Assembly: GCA_964462125.1 (NCBI GenBank)
Contig: CAYWXT010000131.1
Location: 1-15,001, forward strand
DNA length: 15,001 bases
DNA from: JAWLFY01 sp964462125
GTDB taxonomy: Bacteria > Planctomycetota > Planctomycetia > Pirellulales > Pirellulaceae
Reading direction: 5' to 3'
Part shown: positions 1 through 6,582 of the stretch, in pieces
Layout of the letters: every line of letters starts with the position of its first letter
Numbering within the stretch: the first letter of the stretch is position 1
Translations under genes and position numbers: made by a program
Notes under the pieces: model-generated
Seen by the model: the letters and a program-made list of their open reading frames with translations, nothing else
Database searches by the model: none
Told to the model about the DNA's origin: nothing

Positions 1-137
1 CGGAGTTTTGGCGGGCGGCAGGCGAAAGCCGGGGGGGCGCGGCGGTGAGTAGGCCTCGGTGGAGGCGGGGGTGAGCGACGATGGATTCGGCTTCGAGGAA
101 GGCAGCTACCCCGACTTCCGAGAGGCTTGAGCGAGTC
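1..137. other. Intergenic / window edge, no supported gene
   Basis: This GC-rich stretch lies downstream of the phoU stop codon. One minus-strand frame stays open from about position 135 to the window edge, but it has no ATG, GTG or TTG start, so I do not call a gene. Short plus-strand frames entering from the left edge end within 85 bases and could be the tail of a convergent gene, but nothing in them is recognisable. No hairpin followed by a T-run is visible after phoU. Confidence 0.5.
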
Positions 138-818
138 CTATTCCTCGTCGGCGGCGAAAAACGAGTCATGCTGATGCCGCACGATTTCGCCCTCGACCAG
201 GTAAATCACCTCCTCGGAAACGTTTTCGGCCATGTCGGCGATCCGCTCCAGGTGGCGTGAGGCGCTGAAGCAGTGGACGGCGGGGACAATGTTCTCCGGG
301 TCCTCCTTCATCGTCTCATGGAGAATGTCGATGACGATGCGGTTGAGCCGATCGACCACGTCGTCTCGTTGGATCACAGCGGCCGCCTTGCGCGTGTCAC
401 GCTCGACGAAGGCGTCCAGTGCCTCTTTGACCATCTGCAAGGTCGCCGTCACCATTTCGGTGAGCACCGCGGGGACGGGGAACAACGGATAGAGGTCTAG
501 CGATTTGGCACGCTCGGCGATGTTGCAGGCCAGATCGGCCATTCGCTCCAACTCGCCGTTGACCTTGATGACCGTCACCAACCAACGGAGTTCGTCGACG
601 ACCGGTTGGTGCAGCGCCAATATCTTGAGGCACTCTTCCTCGATCAGGACATCCTGCTGATCGACCTGCTCATCGGTTTCAATGACCCGGTCGGCAATGT
701 CCGTGCGGCGTTCGGTCAGCGAGCGCACGGAGAGCTGGACCATCTGTTCCACCACGCCGAACTGGCTGATCAACTGCTCTCGCAAGTGGTCCAGGGCGCG
801 TTCAAGATGCTTCGACAT
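138..818 (-). CDS. phoU: Phosphate transport system regulatory protein PhoU
   Basis: PhoU is a cytoplasmic, all-helical regulator that links the state of the Pst transporter to the PhoR-type sensor kinase and keeps the Pho response off when phosphate is plentiful. The 226 residues match the usual family length and show the two tandem three-helix halves. Each half carries the metal-site signature: ELERMADLACNI at residues 89-100 and HLERIADMAENV at 189-200. A further acidic helix, residues 43-62, fits the first bundle. The start is the ATG at 818; the ribosome binding site is weak (GGATGG-like). It is the last gene of the pst operon, 46 bases after pstB, which is its common place. The acidic tail ends in DEE and the stop is TAG. 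Identification is secure; regulatory partners are not in the window. Confidence 0.97.
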   Translation of the reverse strand: MSKHLERALDHLREQLISQFGVVEQMVQLSVRSLTERRTDIADRVIETDEQVDQQDVLIEEECLKILALHQPVVDELRWLVTVIKVNGELERMADLACNIAERAKSLDLYPLFPVPAVLTEMVTATLQMVKEALDAFVERDTRKAAAVIQRDDVVDRLNRIVIDILHETMKEDPENIVPAVHCFSASRHLERIADMAENVSEEVIYLVEGEIVRHQHDSFFAADEE

Positions 819-864
819 CGACTACCATCCGGTCAGATTGAAAAGCGCAGCAGGATAACGCGGT

Positions 865-1704
865 TCAGCCGAATTTTCCACGCACGTATCCTTCTGTTTG
901 CTTCTCTTTCGGCTTGGTGAATACCTGATCGGTCTCACCGGCTTCGATCAAGCGACCTTCGAAAAAGAACGCCGTCTGATCACTGCAACGTGCCGCCTGC
1001 TGCATGTTGTGCGTCACGATGACGATCGTGTACTGCTCGCGGAGCTCAAAGATCAGGTCTTCAATCGCTAAGGTGCTGGCCGGATCCAGTGCCGAGCAGG
1101 GCTCGTCCATCAGCAACACCTCTGGCCCGACGGCGATGGCCCGGGCAATGCATAACCGCTGTTGTTGGCCACCCGAGAGTCCCAGGGCTGGGGCGTGAAG
1201 CCGATCCTTGACCTCGTCCCAGACCGCCGCTTTGCGAAGCGCCCACTCGACCAGGTCCTGCAGTTCCGGTTTGCGGAGTTTCATGTGCAGTCGAGGACCG
1301 AACGCAACATTGTCAAAAATGCTCTTGGGAAACGGGTTTGGCTTTTGGAAAACAATCCCAATCCGGCGGCGAAGATCGACCACATCGGTGGCGCGGTCCA
1401 ACAAGTCGAGCTCCCCCAGTTTCAGCGACCCTCGGGCTCGCGCCGTGGTGATGGTGTCGTTCATGCGGTTGAACCACCGCAGCAGGGTGCTCTTGCCGCA
1501 ACCGCTGGGCCCGATGAACGCAGTCACGTGATGCCGGGGAATACGGAGGGTGATGTCGTGCAGCGCCTTGAAGTCACCGTACCAGGAATCCAACGCCTCG
1601 ATGGTGATCGCTGCGGGTGATACGTCGGTATCCATGGATGTCTCGGCTGCCATGCCCGCGGGAGTCGTCCGCGCGATCGAGTGGTCTGTCATCAGCTTCG
1701 TCAT
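865..1704 (-). CDS. pstB: Phosphate ABC transporter ATP-binding protein PstB
   Basis: PstB is the cytoplasmic ATPase that powers phosphate import through PstC-PstA. All nucleotide-binding motifs are intact: Walker A GPSGCGKST (65-73), Q-loop Gln120 in VFQKPNPFP, ABC signature LSGGQQQR (176-183), Walker B VLLMDEP (196-202), D-loop SALD (204-207) and switch His232. The PstB-typical SGCGKSTLLRWFNRMND stretch separates it from other ABC ATPases. At 279 residues it is about 20-30 longer than most homologues. The extra length is an N-terminal tail before the first strand (ITIEALDSWYG, from residue 33). Internal ATGs at residues 5, 18 and 24 are alternative starts, and no candidate has a convincing ribosome binding site, so the start is uncertain. 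The gene begins 18 bases after pstA and precedes phoU. Confidence 0.97.
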   Translation of the reverse strand: MTKLMTDHSIARTTPAGMAAETSMDTDVSPAAITIEALDSWYGDFKALHDITLRIPRHHVTAFIGPSGCGKSTLLRWFNRMNDTITTARARGSLKLGELDLLDRATDVVDLRRRIGIVFQKPNPFPKSIFDNVAFGPRLHMKLRKPELQDLVEWALRKAAVWDEVKDRLHAPALGLSGGQQQRLCIARAIAVGPEVLLMDEPCSALDPASTLAIEDLIFELREQYTIVIVTHNMQQAARCSDQTAFFFEGRLIEAGETDQVFTKPKEKQTEGYVRGKFG

Positions 1705-1722
1705 GTCAACGTCGACGGGTTG

Positions 1723-2961
1723 TCAGCTCACCGGGCGCTGGGTTTTGTGCCGGATGAACACGGCAATACCGTTGAAAAACAGTAGAACCAACAGCAACAA
1801 AATGATCCCACCGGCGGCCAGATCGTGAAATTCTGGTTGGGGACGGCTGGTCCAATTGTAAATCTGAAGCGGCATCACCGTGAAATGGTCCATCAAATTT
1901 TCCGGTGCGGTGCGAATGTAGACGATCCCGGCAATGATCAAGATCGGCGCCGTTTCCCCGATCGCACGGCTCATCGCGAGAATCGAACCGGTCATGATAC
2001 CGGGAATGGCGGTGGGGAGGGTCACATTCCACACGACCTGCCAACGGGTTGCCCCCAATCCCAGGGCACCGGCCCGGAGGGAGGCTGGAACGGCACGCAA
2101 CGCTTCCTGGGCACTGATGATGATCACCGGCAAGATGACCAACATCAACGTCAGCGCCCCGGCGACCACGCCGCGGCCGAGCGGGAGCCGAACATAGTAC
2201 CACGACTTTTGGCTGATCCGGCCCGCCTCGGCATCGCGGGACAACGTGTAGGCGCGGACCTCGGGATCCTCTGGAACCGGTTCGCCAACGTCGATCAGGT
2301 TGACTTCCACCGGGTTCCAGTTGGCATCGTACGCCAGCATGTCATCGTCCGGTGTCGACATCGGATCGGATCGCGAGTCGACCGGCACCAGCACGGTCCG
2401 TTCCCCTTCACTGAAGAACTGGTCGTAATGAGTCGCACCGAATTCAAACGTGGACGCACCGGGATCGTCGGAATTGGAGAACAAACCGAACATCGAAACG
2501 AAAGCGGTCAGCCCCAGAATCCCATAGACCACGCTCGGGACGCCGGCGAGGTTACTGATGTTCAACTGAATGATGTTGTACAGCCAGACCGAGACCTTCG
2601 ATTTCGGCTTGAACTCCTCCAGGAGAATCGCAGTCCCGACGCCGATCGGCAGCGTGAACAGGCCACACAACGTGCAAACCCACAAGGTGCCGAAGATCGC
2701 GGGGCGCATCCCGGCTTCGGTCGGATCGGCCTCGGCGGTCCCGCTGAGCAGCTTCCAGGAGAGCGCGGAGCTTCCCTGAATTGCGATCGAAACCAACAAC
2801 ACGATCAACACGACCACGGAGAACGAAGCAATGGCGAGGCAGAGTTGCTGGAACAGTCGATCGGCCCGCTGGCGGCCGCGACTGCCACGCAAGCTCCCGG
2901 TCGCGACCGATCGGCTGTCCGCTTCATTTCCCTCCACGCGACGTTCGTCGGACCGTGTCAT
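1723..2961 (-). CDS. pstA: Phosphate ABC transporter permease PstA, with large loop insertion
   Basis: PstA pairs with PstC to form the inner-membrane phosphate channel. Six membrane segments are visible at about residues 38-62, 90-114, 136-160, 262-283, 312-348 and 380-403. The cytoplasmic EAA coupling loop is AQEALRAVPASLRAGALGLG (284-303), which contacts PstB, and SRAIGETAPI (331-340) is the conserved motif after it. The protein is 412 residues, while typical PstA is about 280-300. The excess is mainly an insertion at about 162-257 between segments 3 and 4, polar and acidic, plus a charged N-terminal tail of about 35 residues. By family topology that loop faces the periplasm. The start ATG overlaps the pstC stop in an ATGA and has a strong GGGAGG site seven bases upstream, so the start is well supported. 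Confidence 0.96.
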   Translation of the reverse strand: MTRSDERRVEGNEADSRSVATGSLRGSRGRQRADRLFQQLCLAIASFSVVVLIVLLVSIAIQGSSALSWKLLSGTAEADPTEAGMRPAIFGTLWVCTLCGLFTLPIGVGTAILLEEFKPKSKVSVWLYNIIQLNISNLAGVPSVVYGILGLTAFVSMFGLFSNSDDPGASTFEFGATHYDQFFSEGERTVLVPVDSRSDPMSTPDDDMLAYDANWNPVEVNLIDVGEPVPEDPEVRAYTLSRDAEAGRISQKSWYYVRLPLGRGVVAGALTLMLVILPVIIISAQEALRAVPASLRAGALGLGATRWQVVWNVTLPTAIPGIMTGSILAMSRAIGETAPILIIAGIVYIRTAPENLMDHFTVMPLQIYNWTSRPQPEFHDLAAGGIILLLLVLLFFNGIAVFIRHKTQRPVS

Positions 2962-3950
2962 TCGTACGCCTCCCGAAACCGCCGCCGGACCAGGTTTCCG
3001 ATCATGGTCAGCGAGAGGGTCATCACAAACAGCGTGAACGCCACCGCGTACATCGAAAAATATTCGATGCCGAAGTTGGAAACGTCACCACCGGCCATCT
3101 GCACCATGAATGCCGTCATTGTTTGCATCTCCTCCCGGGGATCGAGCGTCAGCTGTGCCCGGCTGCCGACGCACAGGGCGACAATCATCGTCTCCCCAAT
3201 GGCGCGGGCGACCGCCAACAGACAGGCGCTGATGATCCCGCTGAGCGCTGCGGGAAAGATGATCTTGACCGAAACATCGAAACGCGTCCCCCCCAATCCA
3301 TAACCGCCGTCGCGCAGACTCCGCGGCACGGCCTGGAGCGCGTCTTCCGCAAGCGAGCAAACCGTCGGCAGACAGAGGATCCCAACCGCAATGCCACCGC
3401 TCATTGCATTGAAGACGTTGAAGCCGTCGTGCAGCCACTGCAGGGCCGGGGTGATCGTCGTCAGCGCAAAGAACCCATAAACCACCGTCGGGATCCCGGC
3501 CAAAACCTCCAGCACCGGCTTGAGAACACTGCGAACCCGCCGTGGGGCGTACTCGCTCAGATAAACCGCCGTGATCAATCCGAGCGGCAATGCAATCAAC
3601 ATTGCGATCGTAGTCACCATCAGGGTTCCACCGACCAGGGCCCAAATCCCGAAGCTCTTCGTGCGTCCCAGCAGCGGCGTCCACTCGGTCGAACCGAGGA
3701 AGTTGGCGAGCGAAACCTGCTCAAACTGAAAGAACGTGACCGTCTCGCGGAGCAGTACCCCGACGATCGCGACGGTGACCACCAACGAAAAAAGACCGCA
3801 CGCGACAAGGATGGCGTAGACAAACAGTTCGCCCGAACGAACGACGGCCAGCGATCGCCGACCGCCGCCGAGTATCTCACGAATGCGGTCGTCCAGACCC
3901 TCGGAATTCCCGTCGTCGGAATTTGTGAAGGCCGAAGCCTCGGTGCTCAT
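2958..3950 (-). CDS. pstC: Phosphate ABC transporter permease PstC
   Basis: PstC is the second permease subunit of the high-affinity phosphate importer. Membrane segments are visible at about residues 42-67, 104-127, 145-168, 184-200, 232-262 and 297-321. The EAA coupling loop is AEDALQAVPRSLRDGGYGLG (201-220), followed by ARAIGETMIV (249-258), the conserved permease motif. The protein is 330 residues, slightly longer than average, with a polar N-terminal tail of about 38 residues. I chose the ATG at 3950 over a TTG one codon upstream; an AAGGA ribosome binding site lies about ten bases before the ATG. The gene starts 21 bases after pstS and ends in a four-base overlap with pstA, so the two permeases are probably translationally coupled. 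Confidence 0.96.
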   Translation of the reverse strand: MSTEASAFTNSDDGNSEGLDDRIREILGGGRRSLAVVRSGELFVYAILVACGLFSLVVTVAIVGVLLRETVTFFQFEQVSLANFLGSTEWTPLLGRTKSFGIWALVGGTLMVTTIAMLIALPLGLITAVYLSEYAPRRVRSVLKPVLEVLAGIPTVVYGFFALTTITPALQWLHDGFNVFNAMSGGIAVGILCLPTVCSLAEDALQAVPRSLRDGGYGLGGTRFDVSVKIIFPAALSGIISACLLAVARAIGETMIVALCVGSRAQLTLDPREEMQTMTAFMVQMAGGDVSNFGIEYFSMYAVAFTLFVMTLSLTMIGNLVRRRFREAYE

Positions 3951-3971
3951 CAATCCAAATTCCTTCGCTCG

Positions 3972-5081
3972 TCAGTTCGTGTCTGTCCGGTTCTCTTCCA
4001 CGTAGACCTCCGTCACCGGACCGCGGCGACTTTCGAGCTCCGCCGTCAAATAATGCGTCCCGGTCTGCCGCCTCGCGAGGCGACTCTGGGCTTCGGCATA
4101 GACCGCCTCCGGAAGGGGCACATAGCCCGCCGTGGCCGCCATCTCGGCCGCGTTGTCCAGGTAAAAGGTTACGAACCGTTTTACTTCCGGACGGCGGAGC
4201 GATTTGTTGTTGACGTAAATGAACAACGGGCGACTGAAGGGAGCATATTCGCCACCCTCGATCGCTTCACCGGTCGGCATCACCGCTTCTCCCGTTTTGG
4301 GATTGACCACCGGAACGGCCCGTAATTTGTCACGGTTCTCTTCGTAGTAGGCCACCCCGAAAAAACCGATGGCTCTTGGCGACCCGGAAATCCCGGTCAC
4401 CAGTACGTTGTCGTCCTCGCTGGTACTCATGTCCGAGCGGAGCGTGCCATCGTCACCGGCGACCACTTCCATGAAGTAATCGAAGGTGCCCGAATCGGTC
4501 CCCGGGGCGAAGATCTGAATCTGGGAATCGGGCCATTCGCTGCGGACCTCCGACCACCGCGTCGCTGCCTCGTCGGCGCGAAAAATCTTGGTGATCTCCT
4601 CCAACGTCAACTGATCGATAAACGTGTTCTCCTTGTGGACGACGATCGATAGCCCGTCGTAGGCAACCGGAAGCTCAACGAACTGAACGCCAGAGTCCCG
4701 GCAGCTGGCAAACTCGTCGGCCTTGATCGGCCGCGAAGCGTCCGAGATATCCGTTTGACCCCGGCTGAACTGTTGGAATCCCCCGCCGGTGCCCGAGACG
4801 CCGACGACCACGCTGACGTTTGGAAACCGCTTGTTGAACGCGCTGGAAACCGCCTCGCTGATCGGATAGACGGTACTGCTGCCGTCAATCTCGATTCTGC
4901 CGCGCAACTCCGTGTTCGGCACCACCCCGTCGGCTGATTCTGCGCCGCTCCCGACACTTCCTGAAGGTGAGCTGTCTGAGGCTGGTTGACAGCCGACCAG
5001 TGGGGCCAAGAGGCACAGGCCGACGAAAGCAACACGCAGCCGAAGGTGAATCGCATCGGCGTGACTGAATAATCGGGACAT
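3972..5081 (-). CDS. pstS: Phosphate-binding lipoprotein PstS (SphX-like)
   Basis: PstS captures phosphate outside the inner membrane and delivers it to PstC-PstA. Residues 1-31 form a lipoprotein signal with lipobox LVGC and acylated Cys31, followed by a Ser/Gly-rich linker to about residue 60. Ligand-contact segments of the family are present: DGSSTVYPI (66-74), SGTGGGFQQF (96-105), DISDASRPI (111-119) and PGTDSGTFDYF (193-203). These fit the substrate-binding group that includes cyanobacterial SphX. At 369 residues the length is normal. The tail from about 345 is charged and looks like a lineage-specific extension. The start ATG has a modest GAGACGAGAG upstream. It is the first gene of the pst operon and sits behind a 216-base intergenic region with candidate control sites, consistent with induction by phosphate limitation. 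Confidence 0.97.
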   Translation of the reverse strand: MSRLFSHADAIHLRLRVAFVGLCLLAPLVGCQPASDSSPSGSVGSGAESADGVVPNTELRGRIEIDGSSTVYPISEAVSSAFNKRFPNVSVVVGVSGTGGGFQQFSRGQTDISDASRPIKADEFASCRDSGVQFVELPVAYDGLSIVVHKENTFIDQLTLEEITKIFRADEAATRWSEVRSEWPDSQIQIFAPGTDSGTFDYFMEVVAGDDGTLRSDMSTSEDDNVLVTGISGSPRAIGFFGVAYYEENRDKLRAVPVVNPKTGEAVMPTGEAIEGGEYAPFSRPLFIYVNNKSLRRPEVKRFVTFYLDNAAEMAATAGYVPLPEAVYAEAQSRLARRQTGTHYLTAELESRRGPVTEVYVEENRTDTN

Positions 5082-5115
5082 GGCTCTCGTCTCGAATCCT
5101 AAGGGAACGCGGCAC

Positions 5116-5127
5116 TGACCGCGGTCA
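5116..5127. promoter_or_regulatory. Perfect 12-base palindrome upstream of pstS
   Basis: TGACCGCGGTCA reads the same on both strands and lies 35-46 bases before the pstS ATG. With no loop it is more plausible as a site for a dimeric protein than as an RNA hairpin. I cannot name a regulator, and in GC-rich DNA a palindrome of this length can occur by chance. Confidence 0.3.
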
Positions 5128-5161
5128 ACCTAGCATTGACGCAAACGATTGGCGAGACGCA

Positions 5162-5194
5162 GAACCATAACGAATCGATGAAGATTTGGTGAAG
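5162..5194 (-). promoter_or_regulatory. Candidate Pho box upstream of pstS
   Basis: On the minus strand, three successive 11-base units read CTTCACCAAAT, CTTCATCGATT and CGTTATGGTTC. The first two share seven of eleven bases and the third is degenerate. The layout of 7-base units separated by 4-base AT-rich spacers is that of PhoB-type binding sites (CTGTCAT-N4-CTGTCAT in E. coli), although the exact bases differ. The element ends about 80 bases before the pstS ATG, a sensible distance for an activator site. I could not identify a convincing -10 box after it. Confidence 0.45.
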
Positions 5195-5233
5195 GGTCGC
5201 GGAGGCCCTCCCCGGGGTTTCAGCCCGACCCTT
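5192..5233. repeat. Inverted repeat with nested palindromes between the two gene blocks
   Basis: AAGGGTCG at 5192-5199 is exactly complementary to CGACCCTT at 5226-5233, enclosing 26 bases. Inside lie CCCCGGGG (5210-5217) and the near-palindrome GGAGGCCCTCC (5201-5211). A separate small hairpin, GGGC-GCAA-GCCC, sits at 5246-5257. No T-run follows on the minus strand, so an intrinsic terminator for the upstream gene is possible but not shown. The outer repeat overlaps the first three bases of the candidate Pho box. Confidence 0.5.
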
Positions 5234-5297
5234 GTGATAACGGAAGGGCGCAAGCCCACGGCCTTTTGAACCCGAAACTCAAGCGGCAACGGGACCA

Positions 5298-6452
5298 CTA
5301 GCGATCGTCCTCGGTGGCGAGTTTTCGAAAGTAGGCTTCGATCGCTTCGCGGTAATGGGTGGGAAGGTCCTGGCTGATCTGCTGCAGCGCCTGCTGCCGT
5401 TCCGCCGGGGGAAGGTTTCCCCATCCGTCGCGCTGTTCGATCCGTTTTCGGTCGACGTCTCCCGCGCCGCTGCCCCCTGCGATTTGGCTGTCCTGCATCG
5501 GAGCGTCCTGGCCTCCGTCACTGCCGCCCTGGCCCCCGCCGCCCTGCTGCTGTTGTTGCTGCTGCTGCTGTTGTTCTTCGATCTCGTCGATCAATTTGGT
5601 GAGTTTGTCGATGATCGTCTGTTCCTGGTCTTTGACCTGCTCGTCGGCGCGACCCAAGTCGAGCCGTCGGGTAACGTCGGTCATCAAACGTGAAATCTCA
5701 TCGAGCGAGTCTTCCTCCAGTGGCTGCAGATCGGCGACCATCAATTGGCTGGTACGAACAAATCGGACGGGGGCCGTTTCCTCACGCTGCAATAGTCGCC
5801 GCAGGTCCGAAAGGGCCTCCTCCTTCAGAAGCAGCGAGTGGTAACAAACGCCTCGATAAAACAGCACGCTCGCCGGCGCAATGCTGTCGGTCAGGTCGAC
5901 CTCCGCCAGAACCGGCAATGCCTCGTCGTAGAGACGTTGCTGCACCATTTCCCGACCCAACCAAGTCCGGACCGACATCCGCACCACCGCCGGCAGCGAT
6001 TCCAAGGCCGCGTACCTGGGGCCGCTCGGGTCGAGACTTTCCGCGGCGGTGATCGGAGATTTCTCCGCCTCGGCGACCAATTCCTCCACCAGGGGAGCAA
6101 CGCTGCGGATCACGTCGACGAATCGCTGCAGGTAATCGAAGCGGCCGATAGCCTCCGCTTCCACTGGTTCGGAAAACCGCTCCGCCAACCGTTCAGCTTC
6201 ATCGGCCGAGACACCGAGTTCGGTCAGCCCCGAGCGGAGCATCTGCTCCATCTCCTCGGGGCCGTAAAGATCCCAGTTCGCTTGGCGAGAAAGCGAATCG
6301 TCGTCGGCCTGCGCGGCGGGGCTCGCGAGCCAGATCGACAGGGCCAGTGGGATCAGTGCGTAAAGCGACCTCGCACCCACGGCCGCCAATGCTTGAGCGA
6401 TATCCCTGCTCCAACGGCCCAGGAAACCTCGCGATGATGTCGATTGCTTCAC
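5298..6452 (-). CDS. Secreted helical protein with poly-Gln tract, Bat-cluster associated
   Basis: I recognise this as a type of protein that accompanies vWA/BatA clusters in planctomycetes, without a known activity. I chose the GTG at 6452, which lies six bases after a GGGAGG site; a GTG two codons earlier abuts that site directly. From this start the protein has 384 residues. An Arg-containing N-terminus and a hydrophobic stretch (about 28-45) end in SPAAQA-DDD, a likely signal peptidase site near residue 49. Residues 150-240 are helical and TPR-like in spacing (LFYRGVCYHSLLLKEEAL). A coiled coil at 275-293 runs into ten Gln residues (294-303) and a Gly-rich linker. The C-terminus has a compact motif, WGNLPPAERQQALQQIS (344-360), then QDLPTHYREAIEAYFRKLA. 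It is the last gene of the cluster, 130 bases after its predecessor. Confidence 0.88.
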   Translation of the reverse strand: MKQSTSSRGFLGRWSRDIAQALAAVGARSLYALIPLALSIWLASPAAQADDDSLSRQANWDLYGPEEMEQMLRSGLTELGVSADEAERLAERFSEPVEAEAIGRFDYLQRFVDVIRSVAPLVEELVAEAEKSPITAAESLDPSGPRYAALESLPAVVRMSVRTWLGREMVQQRLYDEALPVLAEVDLTDSIAPASVLFYRGVCYHSLLLKEEALSDLRRLLQREETAPVRFVRTSQLMVADLQPLEEDSLDEISRLMTDVTRRLDLGRADEQVKDQEQTIIDKLTKLIDEIEEQQQQQQQQQQGGGGQGGSDGGQDAPMQDSQIAGGSGAGDVDRKRIEQRDGWGNLPPAERQQALQQISQDLPTHYREAIEAYFRKLATEDDR

Positions 6453-6484
6453 GATCACCCTCCCGGTTCATGTCGTCGACGGCA

Positions 6485-6516
6485 ACGATCAGTCAGTTCG
6501 ACGATCAGTCAATTCC
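6485..6516. repeat. 16-base direct repeat upstream of the 384-residue gene
   Basis: Two adjacent copies read ACGATCAGTCAGTTCG (6485-6500) and ACGATCAGTCAATTCC (6501-6516), matching at 14 of 16 bases. They lie about 33-64 bases before the GTG start of the next gene, inside the only sizeable gap of the cluster. On the minus strand the right-hand copy contains TTGACT, a possible -35 element, but the matching -10 position (ATCGTT) is poor. Whether this is an operator, part of an internal promoter, or a chance duplication is open. Confidence 0.5.
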
Positions 6517-6549
6517 CGCCGCTGTTCATTGTAGCGACCACCCTCGTCC

Positions 6550-6577
6550 CGGTGCGCCGATTTGGTTCGGCACGCCG
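6550..6577 (-). terminator. Hairpin after the 620-residue gene, weak terminator or processing site
   Basis: On the minus strand CGGCGTGCCG and CGGCGCACCG can pair over ten positions, with one G-U pair and one C-A mismatch, around an eight-base loop (AACCAAAT). It begins about five bases after the TAG stop of the upstream gene. No T-run follows, so it is not a classical intrinsic terminator. It could stabilise the 3' end of an upstream transcript or attenuate read-through. Confidence 0.3.
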
Positions 6578-6582
6578 ATTCT

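Noticed and set aside
3951..3953. TTG start for pstC one codon before the ATG
   Set aside because: Its spacing from AAGGA is acceptable, but an ATG immediately follows and is preferred. The difference is one residue.
1825..4325. Very long plus-strand open frames (492 and 514 codons) opposite pstA, pstC and pstS
   Set aside because: They lie antisense to unmistakable pst genes, are rich in Arg, His, Gln and Pro, and show no domain. They are expected shadows of GC-rich coding sequence.
5544..5573. Poly-Gln tract as a possible unstable trinucleotide repeat
   Set aside because: The ten codons mix CAG and CAA in the pattern 3-2-4-1 on the opposite strand, so the tract is not a pure repeat and is less prone to slippage.
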